From positions 1 to 32,526 of the forward strand of contig JABDAU010000044.1 in the NCBI GenBank assembly GCA_013289045.1: a DNA stretch of 32,526 nucleotides, written 5' to 3'. The notes beneath the pieces are model-generated. The model did no database searches, had not been told where the DNA came from, and saw only the letters and a list, made by a program, of their open reading frames with translations. Position numbers and translations under genes: made by a program. This document shows positions 8,696-15,627 of the stretch, in pieces. The stretch is from Bacteroidota bacterium. GTDB taxonomy: Bacteria > Bacteroidota > Bacteroidia > Sphingobacteriales > Sphingobacteriaceae. Numbering within the stretch: position 1 is the first letter of the stretch; each line of letters opens with the position of its first letter.

Positions 8696-8720
8696 AGTAT
8701 TAGTTAATTAGGGGCGGAAA

Positions 8721-9317
8721 TTAATATTTACAATTAGCCAGCCGGCAACCATACGATGTTAGGGCCAGCTTGCTGAAAAGTATTTTATTGTTATTATTTA
8801 GTAATCCGTTGATTGCCTGTTGTGCATAATTAGTTTTTCCGTCGGTACAGTAACGGCTTACATTGTAGTTGCCCCGGTAGTACAGCTTGCCTTTGGCATC
8901 AATAAGGGCTACCTGCGGCGTTGAATACACTCCGCATGCGGGGGCAAGCGATTGATCGAACGTTACTGGGATATCCAGGTCGAATTTACTCCGGATCTCC
9001 TGGGCGGTATATTTTTTATCACTTATTACTACTATCGCAAAATTCACCTGTTGGCCATATTGCGCTACCAATGCTTTAAACAGTTTAATATTAAAACGGG
9101 AACACGGGCATGCCGGGTTAAAAAAATGCAGGAATACCGGCTTGGTCTTGTCGGTTTTTAAACCTGAGCTTAATTTTACCGCCTCGCCCGGGTTAACAAC
9201 CTTGTAATTTTCGGGTATGGGGGTGGGTAGTTGATACTGAAGCTCGTTATACCAAAACAGCGCCCCGACGCCGCCAAATAATATTATTATCCATATGATG
9301 ACAAATATTTTTTTCAT
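8721..9317 (-). CDS. Membrane-anchored thioredoxin-like protein
   Basis: This 198-residue protein starts with a hydrophobic anchor or signal (MKKIFVIIWIIILFGGVGALFW) and continues with a periplasmic thioredoxin-fold domain. The redox site is FFNPACPCSRFN, a CPC-S variant (Cys-Pro-Cys) in the first helix rather than the standard CxxC. The fold continues with VVISDKKYTAQEI, a cis-proline-type YSTPQVALID loop and GKLYYRGNY. The short C-terminal tail includes two further cysteines (SYGCRLANCKY). It resembles the TlpA/DUF6436-type thioredoxin-like proteins. A role in periplasmic redox or peroxide handling is inferred; the partner is unknown. Its stop is 25 bp upstream of the hybrid kinase start, which suggests a shared transcript and possible functional link with the kinase sensor. 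Confidence 0.8.
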   Translation of the reverse strand: MKKIFVIIWIIILFGGVGALFWYNELQYQLPTPIPENYKVVNPGEAVKLSSGLKTDKTKPVFLHFFNPACPCSRFNIKLFKALVAQYGQQVNFAIVVISDKKYTAQEIRSKFDLDIPVTFDQSLAPACGVYSTPQVALIDAKGKLYYRGNYNVSRYCTDGKTNYAQQAINGLLNNNNKILFSKLALTSYGCRLANCKY

Positions 9318-9464
9318 ATCTGCTATGTTCTACGCAATGAAAATAATAAATGTTGCTAATTAGGTGTAAATGAGAAACTTTTACACTTTTTGGGAATATA
9401 ATACGCCATTAGGAACCATATTCCGCAGTGAGCGGTCATAAATCACCGTAAATTTTTCATAAAA

Positions 9465-9495
9465 TTTGGAAGAAAAGATTAAAAATATAAATTTG
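9465..9495 (+). promoter_or_regulatory. Bacteroidota-type promoter of the MarR-GNAT gene
   Basis: TTTG at 9465-9468 and TAAATTTG at 9488-9495 are spaced by exactly 19 nt, a full consensus match. The ATG is 28 nt further downstream, and a palindrome starts immediately after the -7 box. Confidence 0.75.
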
Positions 9496-9513
9496 CGTAA
9501 TTGATTACGTAAT
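9496..9513. promoter_or_regulatory. Overlapping palindromes, likely MarR operator
   Basis: CGTAAT-TG-ATTACG at 9496-9509 is a perfect inverted repeat, and the overlapping ATTACGTAAT at 9504-9513 is a second perfect palindrome. They lie where transcription should begin, between the -7 box and the start codon, so binding would block initiation. Autorepression by the MarR domain of the downstream gene is inferred. Confidence 0.55.
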
Positions 9514-9523
9514 TACATACAAT

Positions 9524-10468
9524 ATGGACTTTTACGATAAAATAGGAAAGGTAGTATTGGGCAGCAGGCTGCGCAGGCTGAGCGAATTATTAACGGAACA
9601 GGCCGCCCAGGTTTACGAAATGTACGGTATAGACATGCAGCCGAAATGGTTCCCGGTTTTTTACGCTTTAGCGGAAGGCGGGGAAAAATCGATAACGGAA
9701 ATCGCGGTGGAGATCGGGCAGTCACACCCGTCGGTAAGTACCATCGTGAAGGAAATGATCAGGAAGGGTGTGGTGGAAACCAGCCAGGCGAATGGCGATG
9801 GCAGGAAGAACTATGTTGGTTTAAGCAGCAAAGGTTTGGAGATCAACGAGCGGATCCAGTCGCAATGTTTGGATGTGAATTCGGCTGTAGAAACGGCGCT
9901 TGCGCAAACGCAATACAACCTCTGGAAAGCCATGGAAGAATGGGAATTTCTGCTGGGGCAAAAGAGCCTGCTGAAACGCGTTGCCGATGAAAAGAAGATC
10001 CGCGAAAGCAGGGATGTACAAATTGTTGCCTATCGCCCGGAATATAAAAAGGCTTTCAGGGATTTGAACGAAGAGTGGATAACCGCAAACTTTAAAATGG
10101 AGGAGTCGGATTATAAGTCGCTGGACCATCCGCAGGAATATATCATCGACAGGGGCGGTTTTATTTTTATAGCAGTTTATGAAGGAAAGCCTGTTGGCGC
10201 CTGCGCATTGATCAAAATGGATGATGATATGTTTGAGCTCGCAAAAATGGCCGTATCGCCTGCGGCAAAGGGCAAGGGAATAGGCGTGCTTTTAGGAAAT
10301 GCCTGCATCGAACAAGCAAAAGCGGTTAATGCAAAAAAACTTTATTTGGAAAGCAATACCAAGCTTAAACCGGCTATCAATTTATACCATAAGCTGGGTT
10401 TTAAAAAGGTTACCGGCGTGCCTTCGCCCTACGAAAGGTGTAACATACAAATGGAGCTCAGTTTATAG
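9524..10468 (+). CDS. MarR-type winged helix fused to a GNAT acetyltransferase
   Basis: The 314-residue protein has two domains. Residues about 1-150 form a MarR-type winged helix: SITEIAVEIGQSHPSVSTIV as the helix-turn-helix, a wing near NGDGRKNYVGLSSKGLEI, and a dimerisation helix. Residues about 165-314 form a GNAT domain with a motif A AVSPAAKGKGIGVLLGNAC (acetyl-CoA pyrophosphate loop, G-x-G) and a LYHKLGFKKV motif B. The fusion is an established type. The regulator part probably controls its own promoter through the palindromes just upstream. The acceptor of the acetyl group is unknown. It stands between the divergent thioredoxin-kinase operon and the LLM oxidoreductase. Confidence 0.93.
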   Translation: MDFYDKIGKVVLGSRLRRLSELLTEQAAQVYEMYGIDMQPKWFPVFYALAEGGEKSITEIAVEIGQSHPSVSTIVKEMIRKGVVETSQANGDGRKNYVGLSSKGLEINERIQSQCLDVNSAVETALAQTQYNLWKAMEEWEFLLGQKSLLKRVADEKKIRESRDVQIVAYRPEYKKAFRDLNEEWITANFKMEESDYKSLDHPQEYIIDRGGFIFIAVYEGKPVGACALIKMDDDMFELAKMAVSPAAKGKGIGVLLGNACIEQAKAVNAKKLYLESNTKLKPAINLYHKLGFKKVTGVPSPYERCNIQMELSL

Positions 10469-10480
10469 CAATATTGCTAT
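10465..10480. terminator. 16-bp perfect palindrome at the MarR-GNAT stop
   Basis: ATAGCAATATTGCTAT is a perfect palindrome that contains the TAG stop codon at 10466-10468, followed by GCTTTATTTA. It may contribute to termination, but there is no loop between the arms and only a weak T-rich tail. Confidence 0.35.
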
Positions 10481-10588
10481 GCTTTATTTATTGGAAGTAA
10501 AATAATCCGGTCGCGCGTTTTCTTATTAGGTTATCAGCAGGTTTGTTACGACCTTTGAATAGATGTTGCAACAACTAATAACATTAAA

Positions 10589-11614
10589 ATGGAAATAGGC
10601 ATTGACAGTTTCGCTTCGGCGATGTATGGCAGTAATGAATTGAGCAGTGTAGACGCGATGGCGCAACTGCTTGACCGGATAGCGTTTGCCGATGAGGCCG
10701 GGCTGGATGTGTTTGGCATTGGCGAGCATCACAAAAAAGAATTCCTGGATTCGGCTACTGCCGTGATACTGGCTGCGGCTGCGGCGCGCACCAAAACCAT
10801 TAAACTGACCAGCGCAGTAACCGTACTCAGCGCCGCCGACCCGGTACGCGTTTACCAAAGCTTTGCTACGCTTGATTTGATCTCACGAGGTCGTGCTGAA
10901 ATGGTGGTTGGCCGCGGATCATCTGTTGAGGCTTACCCGCTCTTTGGCTTTAGTTTGAATGATTATGACGCCTTGTTCAGGGAAAAGCTTGATCTGTTGC
11001 TTAAAGTTCGTGACGATGAATTTGTGACCTGGAGCGGCAGGTTCAGGGCATCTTTGGATAATCTGCCGGTTTACCCGAGGTCGTTACAGCCAAAGCTGCC
11101 TATATGGTTAGGCGTTGGCGGCACACCTGAATCGTTTGCACGCGCAGGTACATTGGGGCTGCCTTTGATGGTGGCCGTTATCGGTGGTGAAACGCACCGC
11201 TTCAGGCCGTTGGTAGATCTGTACCGGGAGGCCGGTCGCCGGGCAGGTTTTGCACCGGAACAATTGAAGGTAGGCCTGCATTCGCCGGGATATGTTGCGC
11301 CAACCAATGAGCAGGCCATAGCCGAATATTACCCGGGCTATGCCGAGTTGTGGACCAAATTAGGCAGGGAACGCGGCTGGCCGCCGGTAACCAAAACACA
11401 ATTCGACAGCTTGATTGCCCCCAAAGGCGTACTGGTGGTAGGCGGACCGGAACAGGTGGCCGAAAAACTACTGCGCCATAGTGAAGCCCTGGGCGGTGTA
11501 GACAGGTTTACTTTCCAGATGGATAATGCGGGATTGACGCATGATCAGTTGATGAGCTCGATTGGGTTGATTGGTAAAGAAGTAATTCCGTTGATTAAGC
11601 AGTTTGTGGACTAA
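10589..11614 (+). CDS. LLM-class (luciferase-like) flavin-dependent oxidoreductase
   Basis: The 341-residue product is a bacterial luciferase-like TIM barrel. Seen in order: FADEAGLDVFGIGEHHKKEF (strand 2 with the EHH motif), TSAVTVLSAADPVRVYQSFA, LDLISRGRAEMVVGRGSSVE (family signature), and a C-terminal GGPEQVAEKLLRHSEALGG. The length suits the single-subunit LLM class. Such enzymes use reduced FMN or F420; Bacteroidota members usually use flavin. The substrate is unknown and not predictable here. It is cytoplasmic, on the same strand as the MarR-GNAT gene with 120 bp between. A 10-bp palindrome TGTTGCAACA near 10562-10571 may be a regulatory site but is weak. Confidence 0.9.
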   Translation: MEIGIDSFASAMYGSNELSSVDAMAQLLDRIAFADEAGLDVFGIGEHHKKEFLDSATAVILAAAAARTKTIKLTSAVTVLSAADPVRVYQSFATLDLISRGRAEMVVGRGSSVEAYPLFGFSLNDYDALFREKLDLLLKVRDDEFVTWSGRFRASLDNLPVYPRSLQPKLPIWLGVGGTPESFARAGTLGLPLMVAVIGGETHRFRPLVDLYREAGRRAGFAPEQLKVGLHSPGYVAPTNEQAIAEYYPGYAELWTKLGRERGWPPVTKTQFDSLIAPKGVLVVGGPEQVAEKLLRHSEALGGVDRFTFQMDNAGLTHDQLMSSIGLIGKEVIPLIKQFVD

Positions 11615-11616
11615 AG

Positions 11617-11664
11617 GCATATTAGTCGAGGCTATAACTTCGGATAGCATTGGGCATAATATGC
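11617..11664. terminator. Nested hairpin between convergent genes
   Basis: GCATATTA at 11617-11624 pairs with TAATATGC at 11657-11664, and inside it GCTAT at 11631-11635 pairs with ATAGC at 11644-11648. It sits between the 3' ends of two convergent genes, the position of a bidirectional terminator, though no T-run is evident. Confidence 0.35.
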
Positions 11665-11677
11665 AGGTATTATACAT

Positions 11678-13717
11678 TTATGGTTGATGTAAGACCATTA
11701 TCCATACCGTTCCATCATTAAAACAATCGAAAACGGCATAGTCTCCAGGGTGAAGGGTAAAATTGGTTCCGCCTGGCATTACAAAGCTTGAAGAGTTTAC
11801 CAATGTGATATCACTGCCATGAGTGCTGGTATTATGCAAGGTAATGCGATCGTTAATAATACCCGTAGTAATACCATTAATACTAATAGGTGATGTTGCT
11901 GTAAGATTGAGCGTTGGAGCGGCGGGGTTCAATACCAGATCATCTGCTGAGGTTATATCAAGTGAAAACAGCCCGGCATTGTTTTGTATGGACAGGTAAC
12001 CGCTTGTTATAAATAGAGCGCCCGGTAAAATAGAGATAAGCGCCGTACCCACATTGCCGGTAAAATCGTTCTCTCTCACCATAATATTAAACAATGTACC
12101 CAGGGGATTATCGGGAGTACTTACGTTTATCTCATAATTACCATAATATAAACCACCTTGCTGTGTAGGGCACATTTGATTATCAAAACACCGGTTTTGC
12201 TCAACAAGAAACCCGCCGGACGCTATCCCCGGACTTGTACCAATACCGATTCCACAACGGCGATAATTCGTGCCTCCTGACCACCAATCTACTTGTATGC
12301 CATTATTCCATGAAGTACATCCTCTTATGGTACCACCACTACAGCCATCTAACCCAATACCATTTAAATTGTTGTAACTGGCAAGGCAGCCGGTTATATT
12401 GATATTGTTATAAAGGGAGGGGTCTGTTCCGCCGTTAACATTGCCAATATCTATCCCAATACCTGTATTATGATGCGCCTCGCAGGCCATAAAAGTAGCC
12501 TGGCCTACAAAACCGGTAGCGCTTGCCCTATAATAAATTCCTGCGCCTCCGGTGTCAAGATGCATCATTTGGGCGCCACAATAATTATTGATAACCTTGT
12601 AATAGGTTGTTCCAATTGAAGCATTAAGGCCATCGGCGCCGGTACCTGTAATGTAAATATTGTCAACAGCTACGTCGCTGCCGCAATAGTATGCATCGCC
12701 TACAGGTTTTTCATTTAATAAAATTATTCCCTGCCTGTCTGTTCCTACTACATATTCTGCAGGCGCCTGGCAGTCTTTATACAGTGCACAATTGCTTACT
12801 GTAATAAATGAAAGAATAGCATTCGGTATATTCTTAGCATTTATAGCACAAGTGCGCGTATTGATAAAGCTCATATGCTGAATAGTTAAATTGGAGCTTT
12901 GATCCGCATAAAATCCACCTAAGCCATTATATTCGTTACCCGGATTATTTGCCCTGTTTCCATCAAATGTGAAATTTCTGAGTGTTATATATTCACTGCT
13001 TCCTGCTGCATTAAGTATAAACGGATAATTACCCTGAGTTGGTGGTACAGATACCGGACAACCATCAGCCAGCTTGATTATTGTACTGTTTTGACCGGCG
13101 CCTATAATACCTGTATTTGAAGGGATAGTTATTTGTGTATTGACAATATAGGTTCCCGGTGGAAAGAAAACATTCCGGCTGACAGCACTGCCAGCCGCTA
13201 AAGCCGTGCCTATTGCCGCATCATCCTGAGTTGAGCCATCGCCTTTGGCGCCATAATCCTTTACATTCAAATATTCGCCGTTAATGTAGGATTTGGTCAC
13301 AGGCGTACTGGTCGGGGCGCTAACCCAACCCTGGTTGCTGAGATAGGTAACTGTATAAGAGCCTGTTAGATCTGAAGCAAGCTCAAATACATTTATTTGG
13401 CCATAAGTTTTCGTCTTACTTATCCATATTTCAAAATTCGAACCAGTGCCTGCATTGGCTATTATGAAGCTTTGCTCCGAAAATGTCTGTCCGCCGCCTA
13501 AACTTAAAATGCTGGCATACAGATCGCTTGTGGAAGGTGAAATATTTTGCCTGCCGGCAAATTCTACAATAGCGGTTTGTGGATGGCCTTCAGCGGCTGC
13601 AAAGGCAAGAATGAGAGAAAAATCCTGATAATTAGTTGAGCCAAAATCAATAGTGGCGATTTTAGTCCAATTGTTGTCATTTGAGCCGGCACTGGTTGTT
13701 GCAACTGGGGTACTCAT
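11678..13717 (-). CDS. Tailspike-like right-handed beta-helix protein (pectate lyase superfamily)
   Basis: ATG at 13717 (MSTPVATTSAG) gives 679 residues; an upstream TTG at 13744 overlaps a likely -7 box and is less likely. Residues about 15-140 form a separate N-terminal beta-rich domain starting WTKIATIDFGSTNYQDFSLI, a pattern common in phage tail fibre heads. At about 149 the motif LNVKDYGAKGDGSTQDDAAI begins a Pectate_lyase_3 type beta helix, which runs through many NITITGC/NNTGIG-type coils to about residue 600, and ends in a short beta cap, LHPGDYAVFDCFNDGTVWIM. There is no signal peptide or membrane helix, so it cannot leave the cell by the Sec pathway. It could bind or degrade a polysaccharide. 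No phage genes flank it. It lies beside a glycosyltransferase on the same strand. Confidence 0.82.
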   Translation of the reverse strand: MSTPVATTSAGSNDNNWTKIATIDFGSTNYQDFSLILAFAAAEGHPQTAIVEFAGRQNISPSTSDLYASILSLGGGQTFSEQSFIIANAGTGSNFEIWISKTKTYGQINVFELASDLTGSYTVTYLSNQGWVSAPTSTPVTKSYINGEYLNVKDYGAKGDGSTQDDAAIGTALAAGSAVSRNVFFPPGTYIVNTQITIPSNTGIIGAGQNSTIIKLADGCPVSVPPTQGNYPFILNAAGSSEYITLRNFTFDGNRANNPGNEYNGLGGFYADQSSNLTIQHMSFINTRTCAINAKNIPNAILSFITVSNCALYKDCQAPAEYVVGTDRQGIILLNEKPVGDAYYCGSDVAVDNIYITGTGADGLNASIGTTYYKVINNYCGAQMMHLDTGGAGIYYRASATGFVGQATFMACEAHHNTGIGIDIGNVNGGTDPSLYNNINITGCLASYNNLNGIGLDGCSGGTIRGCTSWNNGIQVDWWSGGTNYRRCGIGIGTSPGIASGGFLVEQNRCFDNQMCPTQQGGLYYGNYEINVSTPDNPLGTLFNIMVRENDFTGNVGTALISILPGALFITSGYLSIQNNAGLFSLDITSADDLVLNPAAPTLNLTATSPISINGITTGIINDRITLHNTSTHGSDITLVNSSSFVMPGGTNFTLHPGDYAVFDCFNDGTVWIMVLHQP

Positions 13718-13741
13718 ATCGATAAAATTTAAGTTTATACA

Positions 13742-13749
13742 CAAATATA
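13742..13749 (-). promoter_or_regulatory. -7 promoter element upstream of the beta-helix gene
   Basis: On the minus strand the sequence reads TATATTTG, a full match to TAnnTTTG, 25 nt upstream of the ATG at 13717. A clear -33 TTTG at the right distance is not visible. Confidence 0.45.
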
Positions 13750-13881
13750 TATTTAATTATATAAACAGATCCATGGATAATGAATCTTTTTCACTTACTC
13801 ACACTGGCGCGGGAATGAAGAGCAAAGCAGGTACGCGAAGGGTTTCTGTGCCCTATCTTCTGGTCTACTGCTTTACTGACC

Positions 13882-15174
13882 CTATACCATCGGATGCCTT
13901 TTACGCCTGTTAACCAATACAATCTCTGCAACAAACACCAGCCAGAAAAGCAGCAAAGGCGCCACTACATCAAGCTGCCTTGGGTATGCGCTGAGCAGTC
14001 CGCTCAGCAGCAGGTAAATGCCTGTTACGAGCAGGCAAAATTTCACCGGGTAAACCAGCTGCCTGTAATTAACCAGGCTAACTACTAACCCGATAACGGA
14101 GGCCCACAACAACAGCGAGCCGGTGAGGATATTGGTTATTTCCGGGTCGTTGTGGTAATAGTACGAGTACGGGAAATCAAACAGCATGCGCGCCAGGTTG
14201 CAATAGTAATTGCGGATGTATTTTTTGGGATGCTGCCTGATGTTTTGTATCGCGATGGCCTTGTAGGCACTGTCGCGCTGCACGCCGGCGTATTTGCTTA
14301 CAAGGTTAATGTCCTGCTGATGGTTTTTTCGCAGCAGCGAATCCCCCTCACGGGTACCGTACATAAGCGGGAATGTAGAATTGTGAAGATTTTCTTCCTT
14401 CCAGTCGCCGTATTCGTTATCAAAAGGCGTGCTCATCCAATACAGGCTCATCCCACCCGAATTGCCCCAGTAATAAACCTTATGGGTTAACTTATAAGTA
14501 TAAAACAGGTAGGGCGCGGTTACCATAAACGCAATAAGCATGATGAGGGCAGTGTTTTGCGCGTTATTGCGCCATTTTGTAAATACCATGGCTACGAGGC
14601 TCATCAGCAGGCAAACCGGCAGCACATAGCCAAAAACAATTTTCGTAAGCGTTATAAAACCTAATATCAATCCGGCTATCAGCAGGTATTTTTTATGCCG
14701 CCTGGTATAAAACAAAGCAACGGCAAACAAAAGGCCCGTGACCAGGAAAGCGGTAAATGCCTCACTGTAAACTGAAAGGCATATGTGCAGCATGTTTGGA
14801 TACAATGCCCATAGCAATGCAGCTGTCAGCGCAATATTTTTGCGGATGAACAGGCGGCAAGCCTGGTACAGGAAAACAACCGAAACATACATGAACACGG
14901 CATTAAGAAAACACAGGTAAATACCGGGGATATGCAATGCGATAAACGGCGCCAGAATGATCGGATATCCAGGCCCGTTCCACAAATTAATGCCGGGCGC
15001 GGGAGGCGAATAAAAGCCGTGGAGCAGATTTTGTGCGAAGCCGATATAGCGCGGTTCATCGCCATACAACTGCGGGTAACGGTATTTGTGGATATAATAA
15101 AAGTAAAAGCAGAGAAAAGGCAGAAAAAGAAGATAAGGGCTCCGGCTAACTTTGTTGAGCATGTGCAGGTTCAT
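13882..15174 (-). CDS. GT-C type glycosyltransferase (GT39/ArnT-like), multi-pass membrane
   Basis: This 430-residue integral membrane protein has about 11-12 hydrophobic segments. Near the N-terminus it carries the luminal acidic motif YGDEPRYIGFAQN (D39-E40) found in GT-C fold sugar transferases of the GT39/GT83 (PMT_2) type, which use a polyprenyl-phosphate-linked sugar. A large extracytoplasmic loop occurs around residues 230-300 (NSGGMSLYWMSTPFDNEYGD). The sugar and acceptor cannot be told from sequence. It might build or decorate a surface glycan; next to it is a tailspike-like beta-helix protein that could bind such a glycan. Its start codon region is part of a tandem duplication at 15167-15503. 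Confidence 0.82.
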   Translation of the reverse strand: MNLHMLNKVSRSPYLLFLPFLCFYFYYIHKYRYPQLYGDEPRYIGFAQNLLHGFYSPPAPGINLWNGPGYPIILAPFIALHIPGIYLCFLNAVFMYVSVVFLYQACRLFIRKNIALTAALLWALYPNMLHICLSVYSEAFTAFLVTGLLFAVALFYTRRHKKYLLIAGLILGFITLTKIVFGYVLPVCLLMSLVAMVFTKWRNNAQNTALIMLIAFMVTAPYLFYTYKLTHKVYYWGNSGGMSLYWMSTPFDNEYGDWKEENLHNSTFPLMYGTREGDSLLRKNHQQDINLVSKYAGVQRDSAYKAIAIQNIRQHPKKYIRNYYCNLARMLFDFPYSYYYHNDPEITNILTGSLLLWASVIGLVVSLVNYRQLVYPVKFCLLVTGIYLLLSGLLSAYPRQLDVVAPLLLFWLVFVAEIVLVNRRKRHPMV

Positions 15175-15335
15175 TTAAAGTGCTAAATACGCAAAAGATA
15201 CTGAACTATTGGTTTTGCTGTATAAAGTTAAAGATTGATGCGTCGCCCGGATTGTCATGAAGTAAATATATTACTTTTCGTTATTTTACCGGCATGGTGC
15301 GCAGGGTCCTCTGCGAGAGACCCTGCGGGGACAGG
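15167..15335. repeat. Tandem duplication, copy 1 (includes the first codons of the glycosyltransferase)
   Basis: A 169-bp unit is directly followed by a second copy at 15336-15503. The unit begins AGGTTCATTTAAA and thus contains the start codon and adjoining bases of the glycosyltransferase. It ends in a hairpin, GCAGGGTC (15301-15308) paired with GACCCTGC (15319-15326). Confidence 0.9.
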
Positions 15336-15503
15336 AGGTTCATTTAAATGCTAAATACGCAAAAGATATTGAACTATTGGTTGTGCTGTATAAAGTTAAA
15401 GATTGATGCGTCGCCCGGATTGTCATGAAGTAAATATATTACTTTTCGTTATTTTACCGGCATGGTGCGCAGGGTCCTCTGCGAGAGACCCTGCGGGGAC
15501 AGG
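15336..15503. repeat. Tandem duplication, copy 2
   Basis: This 168-bp copy differs from copy 1 by only three changes: one G deleted after CATTTAAA, C to T in GATACTGAAC, and T to G in GGTTTTGCTG. The two copies abut with no spacer. Copy 2 lies between the divergent glycosyltransferase and glycoside hydrolase genes, in the promoter region. The equivalent hairpin is at 15469-15476 with 15487-15494. Confidence 0.9.
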
Positions 15504-15549
15504 TGAAATTTCTTGTTACTGCTTACCTGTATTACGAGAAAAATCAAAA

Positions 15550-15606
15550 TTGACATGCTTTTTGTCAAATCCCACATGTAGCCGAGCGGCCAATCAGATA
15601 CATTTG
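15550..15606 (+). promoter_or_regulatory. Likely promoter and inverted repeat of the glycoside hydrolase-rhamnose mutarotase genes
   Basis: TACATTTG at 15599-15606 matches the -7 consensus and lies 21 nt before the ATG; no good -33 element is seen at the usual spacing. About 30 bp upstream is TTGACA-N7-TGTCAA (15550-15555 and 15563-15568), a perfect inverted repeat that could be an operator or activator site. Confidence 0.45.
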
Positions 15607-15627
15607 GTTAGTTCATAGCCAATTATC

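Noticed and set aside
9318..9523. Small gene between the thioredoxin and MarR-GNAT genes
   Set aside because: Only promoter and operator signals were found; no credible frame exists.
13653..13913. 86-residue frame upstream of the beta-helix gene
   Set aside because: It overlaps the 5' end of the beta-helix gene and its promoter and shows no protein-like features.
11678..15174. Prophage remnant
   Set aside because: Apart from the tailspike-like protein there are no phage structural, lysis, integrase or replication genes.
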